DNA of 64,000 nt from Clostridia bacterium (lineage in GTDB: Bacteria; Bacillota; Clostridia; Lachnospirales; Lachnospiraceae): the NCBI GenBank assembly GCA_910574255.1, contig CAJTAK010000004.1, forward strand, positions 276,077 through 340,076, given 5' to 3'. This document shows, piece after piece, positions 46,155 through 55,283 of this stretch (its first letter is position 1; every line of letters begins with the position of its first letter). The position numbers and the translations under genes are program-made. The notes under the pieces were generated by a model. That model made no database searches. It saw nothing but the letters and a program-made list of their open reading frames with translations, and had not been told where the DNA came from.

Positions 46155-47114
46155 TTAGCTGGACTTTTTTCTACGGGGATGTGCCAAACACTTTTCCAGC
46201 CATGCATAAATATCCTCATACACCGTTTCTCTGTCAGTCTCATTGAGAATCTCATGTCTGTCGGTTTCATAAATAATCTTTGTCACATCCTGCATTCCTA
46301 TAGCTTCAAAAATGCATTTTACCTGTTCCACGCCTTTCCCAAAGTTTCCCACCGGATCGTCTCCGCCTGCCGTAAACAGTATCGGCAGATCCTTTGGCAT
46401 CTTTCTCAGATTCTCATCCTTTGACGCCGCTTCTATACTGGTAAACAGATTATAATAACCATTTATGGTGAATCGGAAAGTACAGCGCTCGTCTGCCAGG
46501 CAGCGATCTACAAGCTCTTCATCCTTTGTAAGCCAGTCCCGGCCTGTCCTTGCCGGTCTGAAGTGTTTATTATAACCGCCAAAGGCTAACATGTCAACAA
46601 ACAGGCTCCGGTAATGCCATCCAAATATTGCCGCCATACCCCTGCAAAGTACTTTGCCCAGCTTTAAAAGGGACAGCGGCTGTGTGCCTGTTCCCATAAT
46701 TACCGCTCCGTCCAGCTCTTTTCCCCGAAGGCATAGATATTGCCGCAGAAGAAACGAACCCATGCTGTGCCCCAAAATATAATAAGGCACATCCGGATAT
46801 CGCTTTTCTGTTATCCGCTTTAGATGGTGAACATCCGCAAGCACGGCAGTATTTCCATTCTTTTCACTGAAAAAGCCGTAATCCTTTTTTGATACAATGG
46901 ATGCGCCATGGCCCAAATGATCGTTTCCCACTACCACAAAGCCGCGTTCCGTTAAAAACTCTGCAAATTCCTCATAACGGCCGATAAATTCGATCATTCC
47001 ATGAAAAATCTGCAGGACCCCTGTAATCGTCCCCTGCTCCGGGCTCCACTCCACAGCATGGATTTTAGTTCTTCCGTCTCTGGAGTTAAAAGTGAATTCC
47101 CGTTTTTTGGCCAT
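46155..47114 (-). CDS. Alpha/beta hydrolase, monoacylglycerol-lipase/lysophospholipase-like
   Basis: Soluble serine hydrolase, 319 residues. Oxyanion-loop motif FHGMIEFIGRYEEFA, nucleophile elbow GHSMGS, acid in FTAGGDDPVG and catalytic His in ETDRHEILNE, all in family order (Hydrolase_4). Probably cleaves acylglycerols or lysolipids. ATG 47112-47114 is chosen with AAGGAG five bases upstream. No obvious functional link with its neighbours. Confidence 0.9.
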   Translation of the reverse strand: MAKKREFTFNSRDGRTKIHAVEWSPEQGTITGVLQIFHGMIEFIGRYEEFAEFLTERGFVVVGNDHLGHGASIVSKKDYGFFSEKNGNTAVLADVHHLKRITEKRYPDVPYYILGHSMGSFLLRQYLCLRGKELDGAVIMGTGTQPLSLLKLGKVLCRGMAAIFGWHYRSLFVDMLAFGGYNKHFRPARTGRDWLTKDEELVDRCLADERCTFRFTINGYYNLFTSIEAASKDENLRKMPKDLPILFTAGGDDPVGNFGKGVEQVKCIFEAIGMQDVTKIIYETDRHEILNETDRETVYEDIYAWLEKCLAHPRRKKSS

Positions 47115-47234
47115 AGTTACTCCTTTTCCTAATCTGCACATGCTTCTTGTACATAAAAAGATATTGATTTGATGATACAGCAATAGTATATCATGAATCT
47201 TAAAGAAAATCTGAATATTTTATAAAATTTAGTG

Positions 47235-47280
47235 GAATAAAATAAATCTGCGGCCTCTTTTTTGTTTTTAAAGAGACCGC
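47235..47280 (-). terminator. Terminator of the cytidylate-kinase-like gene
   Basis: Stem GCGGTCTCTTT/AAAGAGGCCGC (11 bp, one G-U) read on the minus strand, followed by AGATTTATTTTATT. The stretch 47115-47356 otherwise shows only an AT-rich promoter region with a TATACT box before the hydrolase gene. Confidence 0.8.
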
Positions 47281-47356
47281 TCATCTTATTTCCGCTTATT
47301 TATTTTATCCTTTCCGGCTATAAAAATACAAATTTGTCATATGAAGCTGCGGGTTT

Positions 47357-47989
47357 TTACTTTTTCTTGCTTTCCAGCAGAGTAAACGCAAAGTTCTTGA
47401 TAGCCTTGGCCGCTTCCTCGTAAGTCATATCCGTGGTATTGATACACAGATCATAATTGCGCATACTCTCCCACTCCTGGCCGGTAAAATAGCGGTAATA
47501 ATCCCGGCGATAGCGGTCTGTTTTGGTGATGAATTTATCCGCCCTCTTCCAGTCAATCTTCTGGCGGTTCATTTCTTTCTGAATACATTTTTCTCTGGAA
47601 GCATAGATAAATACCCTTACCAGATTCGGCTTGTCATTCAGCACATAATCCGCAGCCCTCCCGATTACTACATAGGAGGATACCTCCGCCAGCTCCCGAA
47701 GCACCTTGGCTTGATAATTAAAGAGATTGTTATTGGAAGTGAAATCCTCCTTCTCCGGCGGAATCAGTTCACCGTTATACACTTTCTGGGATGCCCGGAA
47801 TAAAAGGCTCTTCTTCTGATCCTCGTCAGCCCTTGCAAATAATTCCTGACTGATGCCGCTTTCATCGGAAGCCAGCCTCAGCAGATTCCGATCATACAGC
47901 TCCACCCCCAGATCCTTTGCCAAGATTCTTCCAATAGAGGTTGCACCGCTTCCGCAGGTTCTTGTAATAGAAATTACGAAATTATCCAT
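47357..47989 (-). CDS. Cytidylate-kinase-like family protein
   Basis: P-loop kinase-like protein, 210 residues. The P-loop is the atypical RTCGSGATSIGRILA near residue 10; later IGRAADYVL, ASREKCIQKEM and DRYRRDYYRYFTGQ match the Cytidylate_kin_2 family. Its true substrate is not known; it is distinct from the essential CMP kinase. ATG 47987-47989 with AAGGGGTG upstream. Monocistronic, with its own promoter. Confidence 0.85.
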   Translation of the reverse strand: MDNFVISITRTCGSGATSIGRILAKDLGVELYDRNLLRLASDESGISQELFARADEDQKKSLLFRASQKVYNGELIPPEKEDFTSNNNLFNYQAKVLRELAEVSSYVVIGRAADYVLNDKPNLVRVFIYASREKCIQKEMNRQKIDWKRADKFITKTDRYRRDYYRYFTGQEWESMRNYDLCINTTDMTYEEAAKAIKNFAFTLLESKKK

Positions 47990-48051
47990 ATTCAACACCC
48001 CTTACCCGGCACCGCTTATGCAGTCCGAAATTTTCGTTTTCTTCTACTTCC

Positions 48052-48080
48052 ATGATAAAAGTTTACGTGCATTTTGTCAA
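48052..48080 (-). promoter_or_regulatory. Promoter of the cytidylate-kinase-like gene
   Basis: Minus strand: TTGACA (48075-48080), 17 bp, TATCAT (48052-48057), about 60 bp before the start codon. Confidence 0.8.
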
Positions 48081-48122
48081 TTTAAACTTACCATTCACGG
48101 CTCCCAGAAAACCACTTCCGAA

Positions 48123-48151
48123 TTGACACTCTTTTCCTCCAATGCTATTAT
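48123..48151 (+). promoter_or_regulatory. Promoter of the large membrane protein gene
   Basis: TTGACA (48123-48128), 17 bp, extended -10 TGC-TATTAT (48146-48151), about 60 bp before ATG 48210. Near consensus. Confidence 0.83.
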
Positions 48152-48209
48152 CAAAGTAAAAGTCAGCACTCTTTGATGTGTCTGTGAAGTTATGGAGGCT
48201 TAGGTTATA

Positions 48210-50279
48210 ATGAAAAAATATATGGAAGCTATCAAAAAATCCAATCCAGGCATTCTTCTGATTGGAGCAATCCTGCTGGCCTTTATTTTGGAATTGGGTG
48301 TCTTTCAGTTCTCTTACTTTTCCCAGTACCTCGGGGACTACACCCGCATGGAGTTAGATCTCTCTGCTATGGACGGATTTAATGGCGAAGCACTTCCTCT
48401 TCTTCCAGAGAACCCCACAGTTTCCTTTAATGACCTGTCCATACCCGTTCGCAGTGTTACGGTCCGCACCTCCGGCCCCTCACAGTTGTTATACGGAAAT
48501 ATCGGAATCTGTGATGAAGCGAATGCTTACCGGACAATGGGTGCCGGTAGCTTCCAAGTTAATCCCGGAGGCCAAAAATCCATTTTTACAGTACCCATCA
48601 ATAGCCATGGCTCTCTGACCAGGCTTCGCATTAACTTTACAGAACAACCCCTTGCACCAGTTTTTCTTCTCTCAGTAGTACTGAATGAGCATATCCCCTT
48701 TCAGGTTCACTGGCTGCGCCTATTGCTTATGGCCGGATTCCTTTTTGCCCTTGCTGCAACTTTGTGTTATCGTCTCTATGAAATAGATTATTGTCCGGAA
48801 AAGAAGAGCCATCGGCTGATGAACCTGGCTGTTTTGGCCCTCTGTCTCTTTGTCTCCTGTGGAATTTTATACAAGGCAGATGCCGCCCATTCCTATCTTC
48901 GTTCCTACCCATCTCTGGATGAGATCCGTTCTCCGGAAATGGTTGTGGACGCCTATATGCAGCAATTGGATGCATTTGAAAAAGGGCAGCTTTCTCTGGA
49001 TCTGGATGTCAATCCCGAATTGGAAGCCCTTGACAACCCATATGACAGGGGAGAGCGTGACAAAAAAGAGATTACTTACCATTGGGATCGTGCCTACTAT
49101 AATGGAAAATATTACTCTTATTTTGGTTTAGCCCCTCTATTTATGGTGTATTATCCTGTATACTGGCTCACCGGAATGCTTCCTACAGAGCTTCTGGCTG
49201 GCTCTGTATTGGCTGTTTTTGCTATTTTTGCTGTTTTTGCAGCTATACATGGGTTGTTTATTACTTTCCGGCCTCGGGCAAACCTGCTTTTATTTCTCAT
49301 TGGCGAAGCCGCTGTAGTGTCCGGAAGCTTTTTATATCTGATGCAGGCATCTTTAAGTTTTTACTACCTGCCTCTCATCAGTGCAGTGGGATGGCTGGCT
49401 GCCTTTATTGCCTTTTCCACTTTTGCATGTCGAAGTACAAAAAAATGCCGGAAGATTTTGCTTTTTGCTCTCTCCGGCATTTCCGTGGTGATGCTGGTAC
49501 TTTCCCGTCCTAATATGGTGCTTTTGGCTATTGCCTTTGCAGCACCGTTATTTCTTCGGATTCTCTTTGAACGCTCCAGGCCATTTCAGGACAAGCTATT
49601 ATGCGTGCTCCCTTTCTTAATTCCTGTTTTTATCGGCGGTATGGCTATTATGTACTATAATTATATTCGTTTTGACTCCGTATTTGAGTTTGGGACAGCT
49701 TTCCAGCTTACAGAGAGTGATATTCGGTACAATCATGTTACCCTGAGTCTGCACCATTTTACTTCTATGATCTACCATTATTTTGGAGAATCTTTTGTCT
49801 CTCTGGAATTCTTTCCATTTCTGAGGTTTACCACAGAAAAATGTGTGGATTTTGGAAATTACCTTTATCAGGAATACAGCGCCGGACTATTTCAGATGCC
49901 TTTAAATCTTGGCATTCTTCTGATATGCTTCCTTTTGGGTTCAAAAGAAAAGAAGGATTCCCTGAAAAAGTGGACCTATAGTCTGCTGCTCCTTGGGATT
50001 CTTGGACTTGGCTACCTTGATTTTCTTCTGGGAGGAATTCATATCCGCTATGTCTGTGACTTAAGCCTGGCCGTCAGCCTTCTGGCTTTCTTCCTCCTGC
50101 TGGAGTATATTCATTTTGATAAGACTCGTTCCTCCCGGATTCTTTATATTATTGTAACAGGTGCTCTGCTTATGACCATTGGTCGAGGCTGGCTCACTAT
50201 CTTTTCTAATGAAACCAATGCAATTTTACAGAGAAATCCTGATTTTTACTTGATGACTGCCCGGATATTTCATTTTTAA
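48210..50279 (+). CDS. Polytopic membrane protein, glycosyltransferase-C-like
   Basis: 689 residues. Helix at about 15-33, an extracellular domain (about 35-165), then about eleven further membrane helices. Between helices lies a conserved-looking stretch NPYDRGERDKK ... YYNGKYYSYFGLAPLFMVYYP, which I recognise from uncharacterised Firmicute membrane proteins whose layout resembles GT-C glycosyltransferases. No catalytic motif is certain. Only plus-strand gene between 32 and 64 kb, with a near-consensus promoter. Possibly transfers sugars to surface glycans; function not established. Confidence 0.75.
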   Translation: MKKYMEAIKKSNPGILLIGAILLAFILELGVFQFSYFSQYLGDYTRMELDLSAMDGFNGEALPLLPENPTVSFNDLSIPVRSVTVRTSGPSQLLYGNIGICDEANAYRTMGAGSFQVNPGGQKSIFTVPINSHGSLTRLRINFTEQPLAPVFLLSVVLNEHIPFQVHWLRLLLMAGFLFALAATLCYRLYEIDYCPEKKSHRLMNLAVLALCLFVSCGILYKADAAHSYLRSYPSLDEIRSPEMVVDAYMQQLDAFEKGQLSLDLDVNPELEALDNPYDRGERDKKEITYHWDRAYYNGKYYSYFGLAPLFMVYYPVYWLTGMLPTELLAGSVLAVFAIFAVFAAIHGLFITFRPRANLLLFLIGEAAVVSGSFLYLMQASLSFYYLPLISAVGWLAAFIAFSTFACRSTKKCRKILLFALSGISVVMLVLSRPNMVLLAIAFAAPLFLRILFERSRPFQDKLLCVLPFLIPVFIGGMAIMYYNYIRFDSVFEFGTAFQLTESDIRYNHVTLSLHHFTSMIYHYFGESFVSLEFFPFLRFTTEKCVDFGNYLYQEYSAGLFQMPLNLGILLICFLLGSKEKKDSLKKWTYSLLLLGILGLGYLDFLLGGIHIRYVCDLSLAVSLLAFFLLLEYIHFDKTRSSRILYIIVTGALLMTIGRGWLTIFSNETNAILQRNPDFYLMTARIFHF

Positions 50280-50335
50280 TATAATTTTTTCAGTGTGATA
50301 CTATAACAAAATTCACTGAAAACATTTTGGAAGAA

Positions 50336-50376
50336 ATATAAAAAACCGGAACTCTCATCCATTTTAAGAGTTCCGG
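50336..50376 (-). terminator. Terminator of tRNA-Pro
   Basis: Perfect 10-bp stem CCGGAACTCT/AGAGTTCCGG followed on the minus strand by TTTTTT. A weaker hairpin at 50287-50322 (TTTTCAGTG/CACTGAAAA) may end the membrane protein gene on the plus strand. Confidence 0.9.
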
Positions 50377-50392
50377 CACCCCTGCCAAGGAA

Positions 50393-50466
<74 letters not shown>

Positions 50467-50497
50467 TTATTTAATTGTTTTGTTTTCAGCATTGATT

Positions 50498-50526
50498 ATA
50501 TTATCATAGAATCCGGTATTTGTCCA
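50498..50526 (-). promoter_or_regulatory. Promoter of tRNA-Pro
   Basis: Minus strand: TGGACA (50521-50526), 17 bp, extended -10 TGA-TAATAT (50498-50503), about 30 bp before the mature 5' end. Overlaps the inverted repeat 50508-50545. Confidence 0.6.
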
Positions 50527-50545
50527 GTACAAAATACCGGATTCT
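50508..50545 (+). terminator. Inverted repeat with a plus-strand T-run
   Basis: Perfect 14-bp arms AGAATCCGGTATTT/AAATACCGGATTCT, followed on the plus strand by GATTTTTTC. On the minus strand no T-run follows, so it is a poor terminator for the hydrolase gene ending at 50565. It could block antisense read-through from the plus-strand membrane protein gene. Confidence 0.6.
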
Positions 50546-50564
50546 GATTTTTTCTTACACTTTA

Positions 50565-52004
50565 TTATACTCCTGATGTATCCCCTTCTGATATACCTTC
50601 TTCCGGAGCACTTGGTTCTGATCCTCCTTCATCTGGATTTTCTGTTTCCGGCGGATTCTCCTCTGGTTGATTTTCTTCAGGAGGATTCTCTTCTGGTGCA
50701 CTTACCGAAGGCGTACCTTCCTCTGGTGCATAATTCCAGGTATAGGAGAATATATGAGCCCCGATAATCAATCCACTCAAAGCTGGATTATTATTGTGAG
50801 TACGGAAAAACACGCGGTTGCCTACGTTGGACTCCCCTGCAATAGCACGGCGGGCTGCATCGAAACAAGCCTGACTCACACTTCCCAAATCCTGCTGTAA
50901 TACCAGATCAAAACGCCCGGAAGTAACAGGAGAAAATTGTCCCGGCGCCCGAATTACACTCATAATCGTACTTTGGGCAAATCGGGGATCTCGAATCCGA
51001 TTCATAACCACGGCCCCTACTGCAAGACGCCCTGCATCTCCCTGATTGGCAGCTTCACAATGAATCAGAACCGCAAGAGCTGTAACTTCTTCTTCTGTAG
51101 CGCTATAGGCTCCATAGTGTACATAATCCGATCCTGTAGTCTGTACACCTGCTACATTTCCAAGAGATGCATTAATCTCTGCCAGCTTTGCTGCCTCTAA
51201 AGATGCCTCCAGCTTTTTCTTCTCTGCAATCAGTGAAGCCAGTACTTCCTTTTGTCCCTCCAGGGTATCATTTTTTCCATTAAGTGCTGCCTCCGCTGCT
51301 GCAATGTCATTCACATGCTGCCCAATTTTTCCGGAAGTGCTTTTTGCCAATGCCGAAACCTCATCCTGTTTTTCCACAATAGATGCATAAAGCTCATCTA
51401 ATGCTTCCTTCTCTCCCTGAAGCGTTGCTTCCTTCTCTTCTACAGCTTCTTTCTGGGCCACATAATTTTCCATCATTTTTCGGTCGTAATCCGCAATACT
51501 GGCAGCATAATTTGCTTTGTTCAAAGCAGAAGCAAAACTTCCTTCTTCCAGAAGAATTGCAAAAAAGGATGCCTGAGAATTCTCGTACATATACTGAATC
51601 CGACTTTTCATATCCTCATACTGCTTCGCTTCGATCTCCTTTGCTTCCTCCAACTCTGCCTGAGTCTTTTCGATCTCCTGCTCCTTTTCTTCGATCTTTT
51701 GGTTCAGTTCTTCGATTTCCTCATTGATGGATGCATATTGATTATTCAAATCCTTCAGATATGCCTCCATATTCGCTTTGGCTTCTTCAAGCTTCTGCTG
51801 TTTACTCTTTGTTGCATTGATCTCCTGCTGGGTTTTATCAATCTCCTCCTGCTGCCTGTCTATTTCTTCCTGAGTCTTGTCAATCTCATCTTTGGTTCGA
51901 TCAATGTCACTCGTCTTAGTAGCATGAGAAGCAAATCCAAGACTGAAAGCCAGGATGATTCCGGCCATTCCATATGTAATTTTCTGCAGTCGTTTGTTTT
52001 TCAT
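50565..52004 (-). CDS. Coiled-coil SleB-type cell wall hydrolase
   Basis: Secreted peptidoglycan hydrolase, 479 residues. Signal peptide or membrane anchor at about 8-28; a long PcsB-like coiled coil (about 32-285, with DEIDKTQEEIDRQQEEIDKT-type repeats); a Hydrolase_2/SleB domain (about 300-425: LAVLIHCEAANQGDAGRLAVGAVVMNRIRD); and an acidic Pro/Glu tail of PEENPPEEN-type repeats. The coiled coil probably controls the catalytic domain, as PcsB coiled coils do through FtsEX. Role is likely in division or wall turnover rather than spore germination. Confidence 0.88.
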   Translation of the reverse strand: MKNKRLQKITYGMAGIILAFSLGFASHATKTSDIDRTKDEIDKTQEEIDRQQEEIDKTQQEINATKSKQQKLEEAKANMEAYLKDLNNQYASINEEIEELNQKIEEKEQEIEKTQAELEEAKEIEAKQYEDMKSRIQYMYENSQASFFAILLEEGSFASALNKANYAASIADYDRKMMENYVAQKEAVEEKEATLQGEKEALDELYASIVEKQDEVSALAKSTSGKIGQHVNDIAAAEAALNGKNDTLEGQKEVLASLIAEKKKLEASLEAAKLAEINASLGNVAGVQTTGSDYVHYGAYSATEEEVTALAVLIHCEAANQGDAGRLAVGAVVMNRIRDPRFAQSTIMSVIRAPGQFSPVTSGRFDLVLQQDLGSVSQACFDAARRAIAGESNVGNRVFFRTHNNNPALSGLIIGAHIFSYTWNYAPEEGTPSVSAPEENPPEENQPEENPPETENPDEGGSEPSAPEEGISEGDTSGV

Positions 52005-52063
52005 CTTATCACCAGCTTTTTCTTTAACGGCAATATGCCAGGCATAACATTTGTGCCCGCCTT

Positions 52064-52561
52064 TTATTTCCAGTTGTATTTCCTTAACTTTCCTTCAAGT
52101 TTCATCTGGGCAAAATTGCTCTGCCGCAGAGCTTCATACAATACAATCGCTGCTGCATTAGACAGGTTCAGAGAACGTGTATCCCCCATCATAGGAATTC
52201 GTATGGCTGTCTCCTGATGTTCAAGCAGCAGTTCTTCCGGAATCCCGGCGCTTTCCTTTCCAAACATTAGATAGCAATCCGGCTCAAACTGTACTTCTGA
52301 ATACACCTGCGGTCCTTTGGTGGTTGCCATATAGATTCTTGCACCTGGATTCTGCTTTAAAAAATCTTCATAATTGATATAGGTAGTTACATCCAGCTGA
52401 GACCAATAATCCATTCCTGCTCTTTTCAGCTCCTTTTCTCCCAGGCGAAAACCCAAAGGTTCTATGAGATGGAGCCTTGTCCCAGTAGCTGCACATGTGC
52501 GGCCGATGTTTCCTGTGTTTGCCGGAATCTCCGGTTCCAAAAGCACAATATTAAATGCCAT
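52064..52561 (-). CDS. trmL: tRNA (cytidine(34)-2'-O)-methyltransferase TrmL
   Basis: SPOUT methyltransferase, 165 residues, modifying the wobble base of tRNA-Leu. Opens with FNIVLLEPEIPANTGNIGRTC, then FGKESAGIPEELL and the knot motif IPMMGDTRSLNLSNAAAIVLYEA. Normal family length. Lies 5 bp after the aminotransferase gene. Confidence 0.96.
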   Translation of the reverse strand: MAFNIVLLEPEIPANTGNIGRTCAATGTRLHLIEPLGFRLGEKELKRAGMDYWSQLDVTTYINYEDFLKQNPGARIYMATTKGPQVYSEVQFEPDCYLMFGKESAGIPEELLLEHQETAIRIPMMGDTRSLNLSNAAAIVLYEALRQSNFAQMKLEGKLRKYNWK

Positions 52562-52566
52562 ATTGC

Positions 52567-53745
52567 CTATTTCCCTTCTTTTTCCTCCCGCAGACGGCCT
52601 ACAAAATCTGCCAGACGACCGAAGGCCTCTTTCAGATCCTCCAGAGAATAGGCATAAGAAAGTCTTAAAAATCCCTCTCCGCAGGCTCCAAAAGCAGTTC
52701 CCGGTACCACAGCCACCTTTTCTTCCTCCAGAAAACGGGTTGCAAATTCATCTGCAGTCATCCCAAACTCCTGAATGCTGGGAAACACATAGAAGGCTCC
52801 AAAAGGTTCAAAGCACTGAAGTCCTATTTCACGCAGAGTGTGCACCACATAGCGCCTTCTCTGATCGTAGGATTCCCGCATTACAGCTACATCGTCATCC
52901 CCGTTTTTCAGCGCTTCCACTGCTGCAAACTGGCTGTTGGTAGGCGCACACATAATGGCAAACTGATGAATCTTTGTCATCTGCTTAATAATATCTGCCG
53001 GCCCGCAGGCATATCCAAGCCGCCAGCCAGTCATGGCATAAGCTTTGGAAAATCCATTAATCAGAATTGTTCGCTCCTGCATTCCCGGAAGCGACGCAAT
53101 AGATATGTGATCTCCTTTATAACTAAGCTCCGAATAAATCTCATCCGACAGAACCAGAATATCCTTTTCAATTACTATCTCTGCAATTTCCTCCAAATCC
53201 TTCTGTTCCATTATGGCTCCGGTAGGATTGTTGGGGAAAGGAAGTACCAGTATCTTTGTTTTCTCTGTAATTGCATCAAGAAGCTCCTGTTTTGTCAACC
53301 GAAACTCATTCTCTTCTTTCAGATTAATAAGCACAGGGACTCCCCCGGCCAGTACAGCGCAGGGTTCATAAGACACATAACAGGGTTGGGGAATTAACAC
53401 CTCATCTCCGGGATTCAGAACTGCGCGGAATGCTATGTCAATTCCTTCACTCCCGCCTACGGTCACTATAACTTCCTTTATGGGATCATAGTTCAAATGA
53501 ACCTTTCTTTTCAGATAACTGGAAATCTCTTCCCGAAGCTCCTTCAATCCGGAATTGGATGTATAAAATGTGCGTCCCCTTTCCAGAGAATAAATTCCCT
53601 CTTCCCGAATATGCCAGGGAGTATCAAAATCCGGTTCCCCCACTCCCAGAGAAATAGCGTCCGGCATCTCACTGACAATATCAAAAAATTTCCGTATGCC
53701 TGAAGGGGGGATCTCTACAACTTTATCAGCTAAAAAATTTCTCAT
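52567..53745 (-). CDS. PLP-dependent aminotransferase, class I/II
   Basis: Fold-type I aminotransferase, 392 residues. Has LGVGEPDFDTPWHI, the substrate/cofactor segment PFPNNPTGAI, D in LSDEIYSEL and the PLP lysine in INGFSKAYAMTGWRLGY. Close to AspC/AraT/PatA-type enzymes that use aromatic or aspartate-like amino acids; precise substrate unclear. Overlaps the Lrp-type regulator gene by 4 bp, so the regulator probably controls this enzyme. Confidence 0.93.
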   Translation of the reverse strand: MRNFLADKVVEIPPSGIRKFFDIVSEMPDAISLGVGEPDFDTPWHIREEGIYSLERGRTFYTSNSGLKELREEISSYLKRKVHLNYDPIKEVIVTVGGSEGIDIAFRAVLNPGDEVLIPQPCYVSYEPCAVLAGGVPVLINLKEENEFRLTKQELLDAITEKTKILVLPFPNNPTGAIMEQKDLEEIAEIVIEKDILVLSDEIYSELSYKGDHISIASLPGMQERTILINGFSKAYAMTGWRLGYACGPADIIKQMTKIHQFAIMCAPTNSQFAAVEALKNGDDDVAVMRESYDQRRRYVVHTLREIGLQCFEPFGAFYVFPSIQEFGMTADEFATRFLEEEKVAVVPGTAFGACGEGFLRLSYAYSLEDLKEAFGRLADFVGRLREEKEGK

Positions 53746-54224
53746 GGTGTAACCAGCATCCTTTCATCCTTTGATTTATGTACCATGATCGAACCGTGAT
53801 CCTTATACTTTTTCAGTACAAAATGTGTAGCTGTGCTGAGTACCGTATCCAAGGGAGAAAGCTTATCTGATACAAACTGCGCTACATCACGCATAGTCTT
53901 CCCTTCAATCATCACCATAAAGTCAAAGCCTCCTGAAATCAGGTAAACACTATCCACTTCTGCATAATTGTAAATGCGCTCTGCTACCTTATCAAATCCA
54001 AGTCCTCTCTGAGGTGTTACCTTCACTTCAATCAGTGCTGTCAGCTTTTCTTCTCCTGTCTTATCCCAGTCAATCAATGTGTGATAGCCGCAGATGATTC
54101 CTTCTTTTTCCATATCTGCTATTTCATTTGCTATGGCTGCTTCATCCACTCCCAGCATAACTGCCAGATCCTTCAAGTTCACTCTGCTGTTCTTTTCAAT
54201 AAAAGTTAAGATCTTTTCCCTCAT
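53742..54224 (-). CDS. Lrp/AsnC-family transcriptional regulator
   Basis: 160 residues. N-terminal winged helix (NLKDLAVMLGVDEAAIANEI), C-terminal RAM/AsnC ligand domain (ALIEVKVTPQRGLGFDKVAERI, VYLISGGFDFMVMIEG). Amino-acid-responsive regulator, translationally coupled to the aminotransferase gene through an ATGA overlap. Confidence 0.93.
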   Translation of the reverse strand: MREKILTFIEKNSRVNLKDLAVMLGVDEAAIANEIADMEKEGIICGYHTLIDWDKTGEEKLTALIEVKVTPQRGLGFDKVAERIYNYAEVDSVYLISGGFDFMVMIEGKTMRDVAQFVSDKLSPLDTVLSTATHFVLKKYKDHGSIMVHKSKDERMLVTP

Positions 54225-54260
54225 TACACATCCTCCTGTTTTTGTTCCTCAATAACTTTT

Positions 54261-55247
54261 TTATTCATAAATACGATACAGCTCGTCTGTTCTGGGGCGT
54301 TCCAGAAAGGCTTCTTCCTCTCCATTCAAAATCCTCCGGGCCTTTCCTTCCACTGCTTTTCCAATCACTGCTGCCGGAATGCCGGCTTTTTTAAGCTCCC
54401 GTACCAAATCATGCCCTCTGTCTCCTGCCATCAGCATACAGCCGCTGGAAATCAGATAATAAGGATTCAATCCAAAATATTCACAAATCTCAACTGTCTC
54501 CTGACGAATAGGAATTGCTTTCAGGTCAATCTCAAGTCCTACATCAGAAGCCTCTGCCAGCTCCCAAAGCGCTCCATAGATTCCGCCCTCTGTCACGTCA
54601 TGCATGGCACTGATACCAAATTCCGCTGCTACGGATGCTTCCGGCAATACGGAAAGATACTGCTCAAAGTCTTTGGCCGTCTCCACAAAATCCACTGAAA
54701 ATCTGGTTTTAAGCTCCTTTTCCTTTTCCTTTGCAATAATGGAGGTACCCTCTATGCCAATCCACTTGGTTACAAGGATATCCTGCCCTGCCTTTGCCCC
54801 GGCAGTGGATATAAGCCGTTCTTCTCTTGCCTTTCCTACACCGGTGACACTGATCACCGGCTGATTCACAGCTCTTGTTACCTCTGTGTGGCCCCCCATA
54901 ACCTGAACATTTGATTTGGCGCAGGCCTCTTCTATCTGTTCCATCATTTTCTTAATATCCTCTTCCGTAATCTCCTCCGGAAGAAGTACTGTCAGCATGA
55001 TACCGATTGGCTCTGCCCCGCTGCTGGCCAAATCATTTACTGTAACCTGGACAGCCAGTGTTCCTATATCCTTCACTGTTCCGGTTATGGGATCTGTGGA
55101 AATCACAAAAACCTCTCCTGGTTCCAGCTTCACAGCAGCACAATCCTCGCCGACTCCGGCTCCTAAAAGCACCTCATCCCGCTTAGTTCGAATCTGTTTA
55201 AAAATGCTTCTCTTTAAAATCGTCTCGGAAACTTTTCCTATCTTCAT
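54261..55247 (-). CDS. AIR-synthase-related protein (HypE/ThiL-like)
   Basis: 328 residues of the PurM/HypE/ThiL/SelD ATP-binding superfamily. N-terminal half: GAGVGEDCAAVKL, ISTDPITGTVKDIG, VTVNDLASSGAEPIGIMLTVL, VMGGHTEVT; C-terminal half: ISAMHDVTEGGIYGALWELA. No C-terminal cysteine as in true HypE, and no hydrogenase genes nearby, so the reaction is unknown. Family assignment is firm, function is not. Confidence 0.88.
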   Translation of the reverse strand: MKIGKVSETILKRSIFKQIRTKRDEVLLGAGVGEDCAAVKLEPGEVFVISTDPITGTVKDIGTLAVQVTVNDLASSGAEPIGIMLTVLLPEEITEEDIKKMMEQIEEACAKSNVQVMGGHTEVTRAVNQPVISVTGVGKAREERLISTAGAKAGQDILVTKWIGIEGTSIIAKEKEKELKTRFSVDFVETAKDFEQYLSVLPEASVAAEFGISAMHDVTEGGIYGALWELAEASDVGLEIDLKAIPIRQETVEICEYFGLNPYYLISSGCMLMAGDRGHDLVRELKKAGIPAAVIGKAVEGKARRILNGEEEAFLERPRTDELYRIYE

Positions 55248-55283
55248 TTCTGCCTGCTCCTGCTCTGCTTTATATCGTCTGTC

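Noticed and set aside
50600..50710. Short repeats in the hydrolase tail as a CRISPR or tandem DNA repeat
   Set aside because: They encode the PEENPPEEN-type protein tail; there are no spacers.
54261..55247. Assignment as hydrogenase maturation protein HypE
   Set aside because: The C-terminal cysteine of HypE is missing and no hyp or hydrogenase genes are present.
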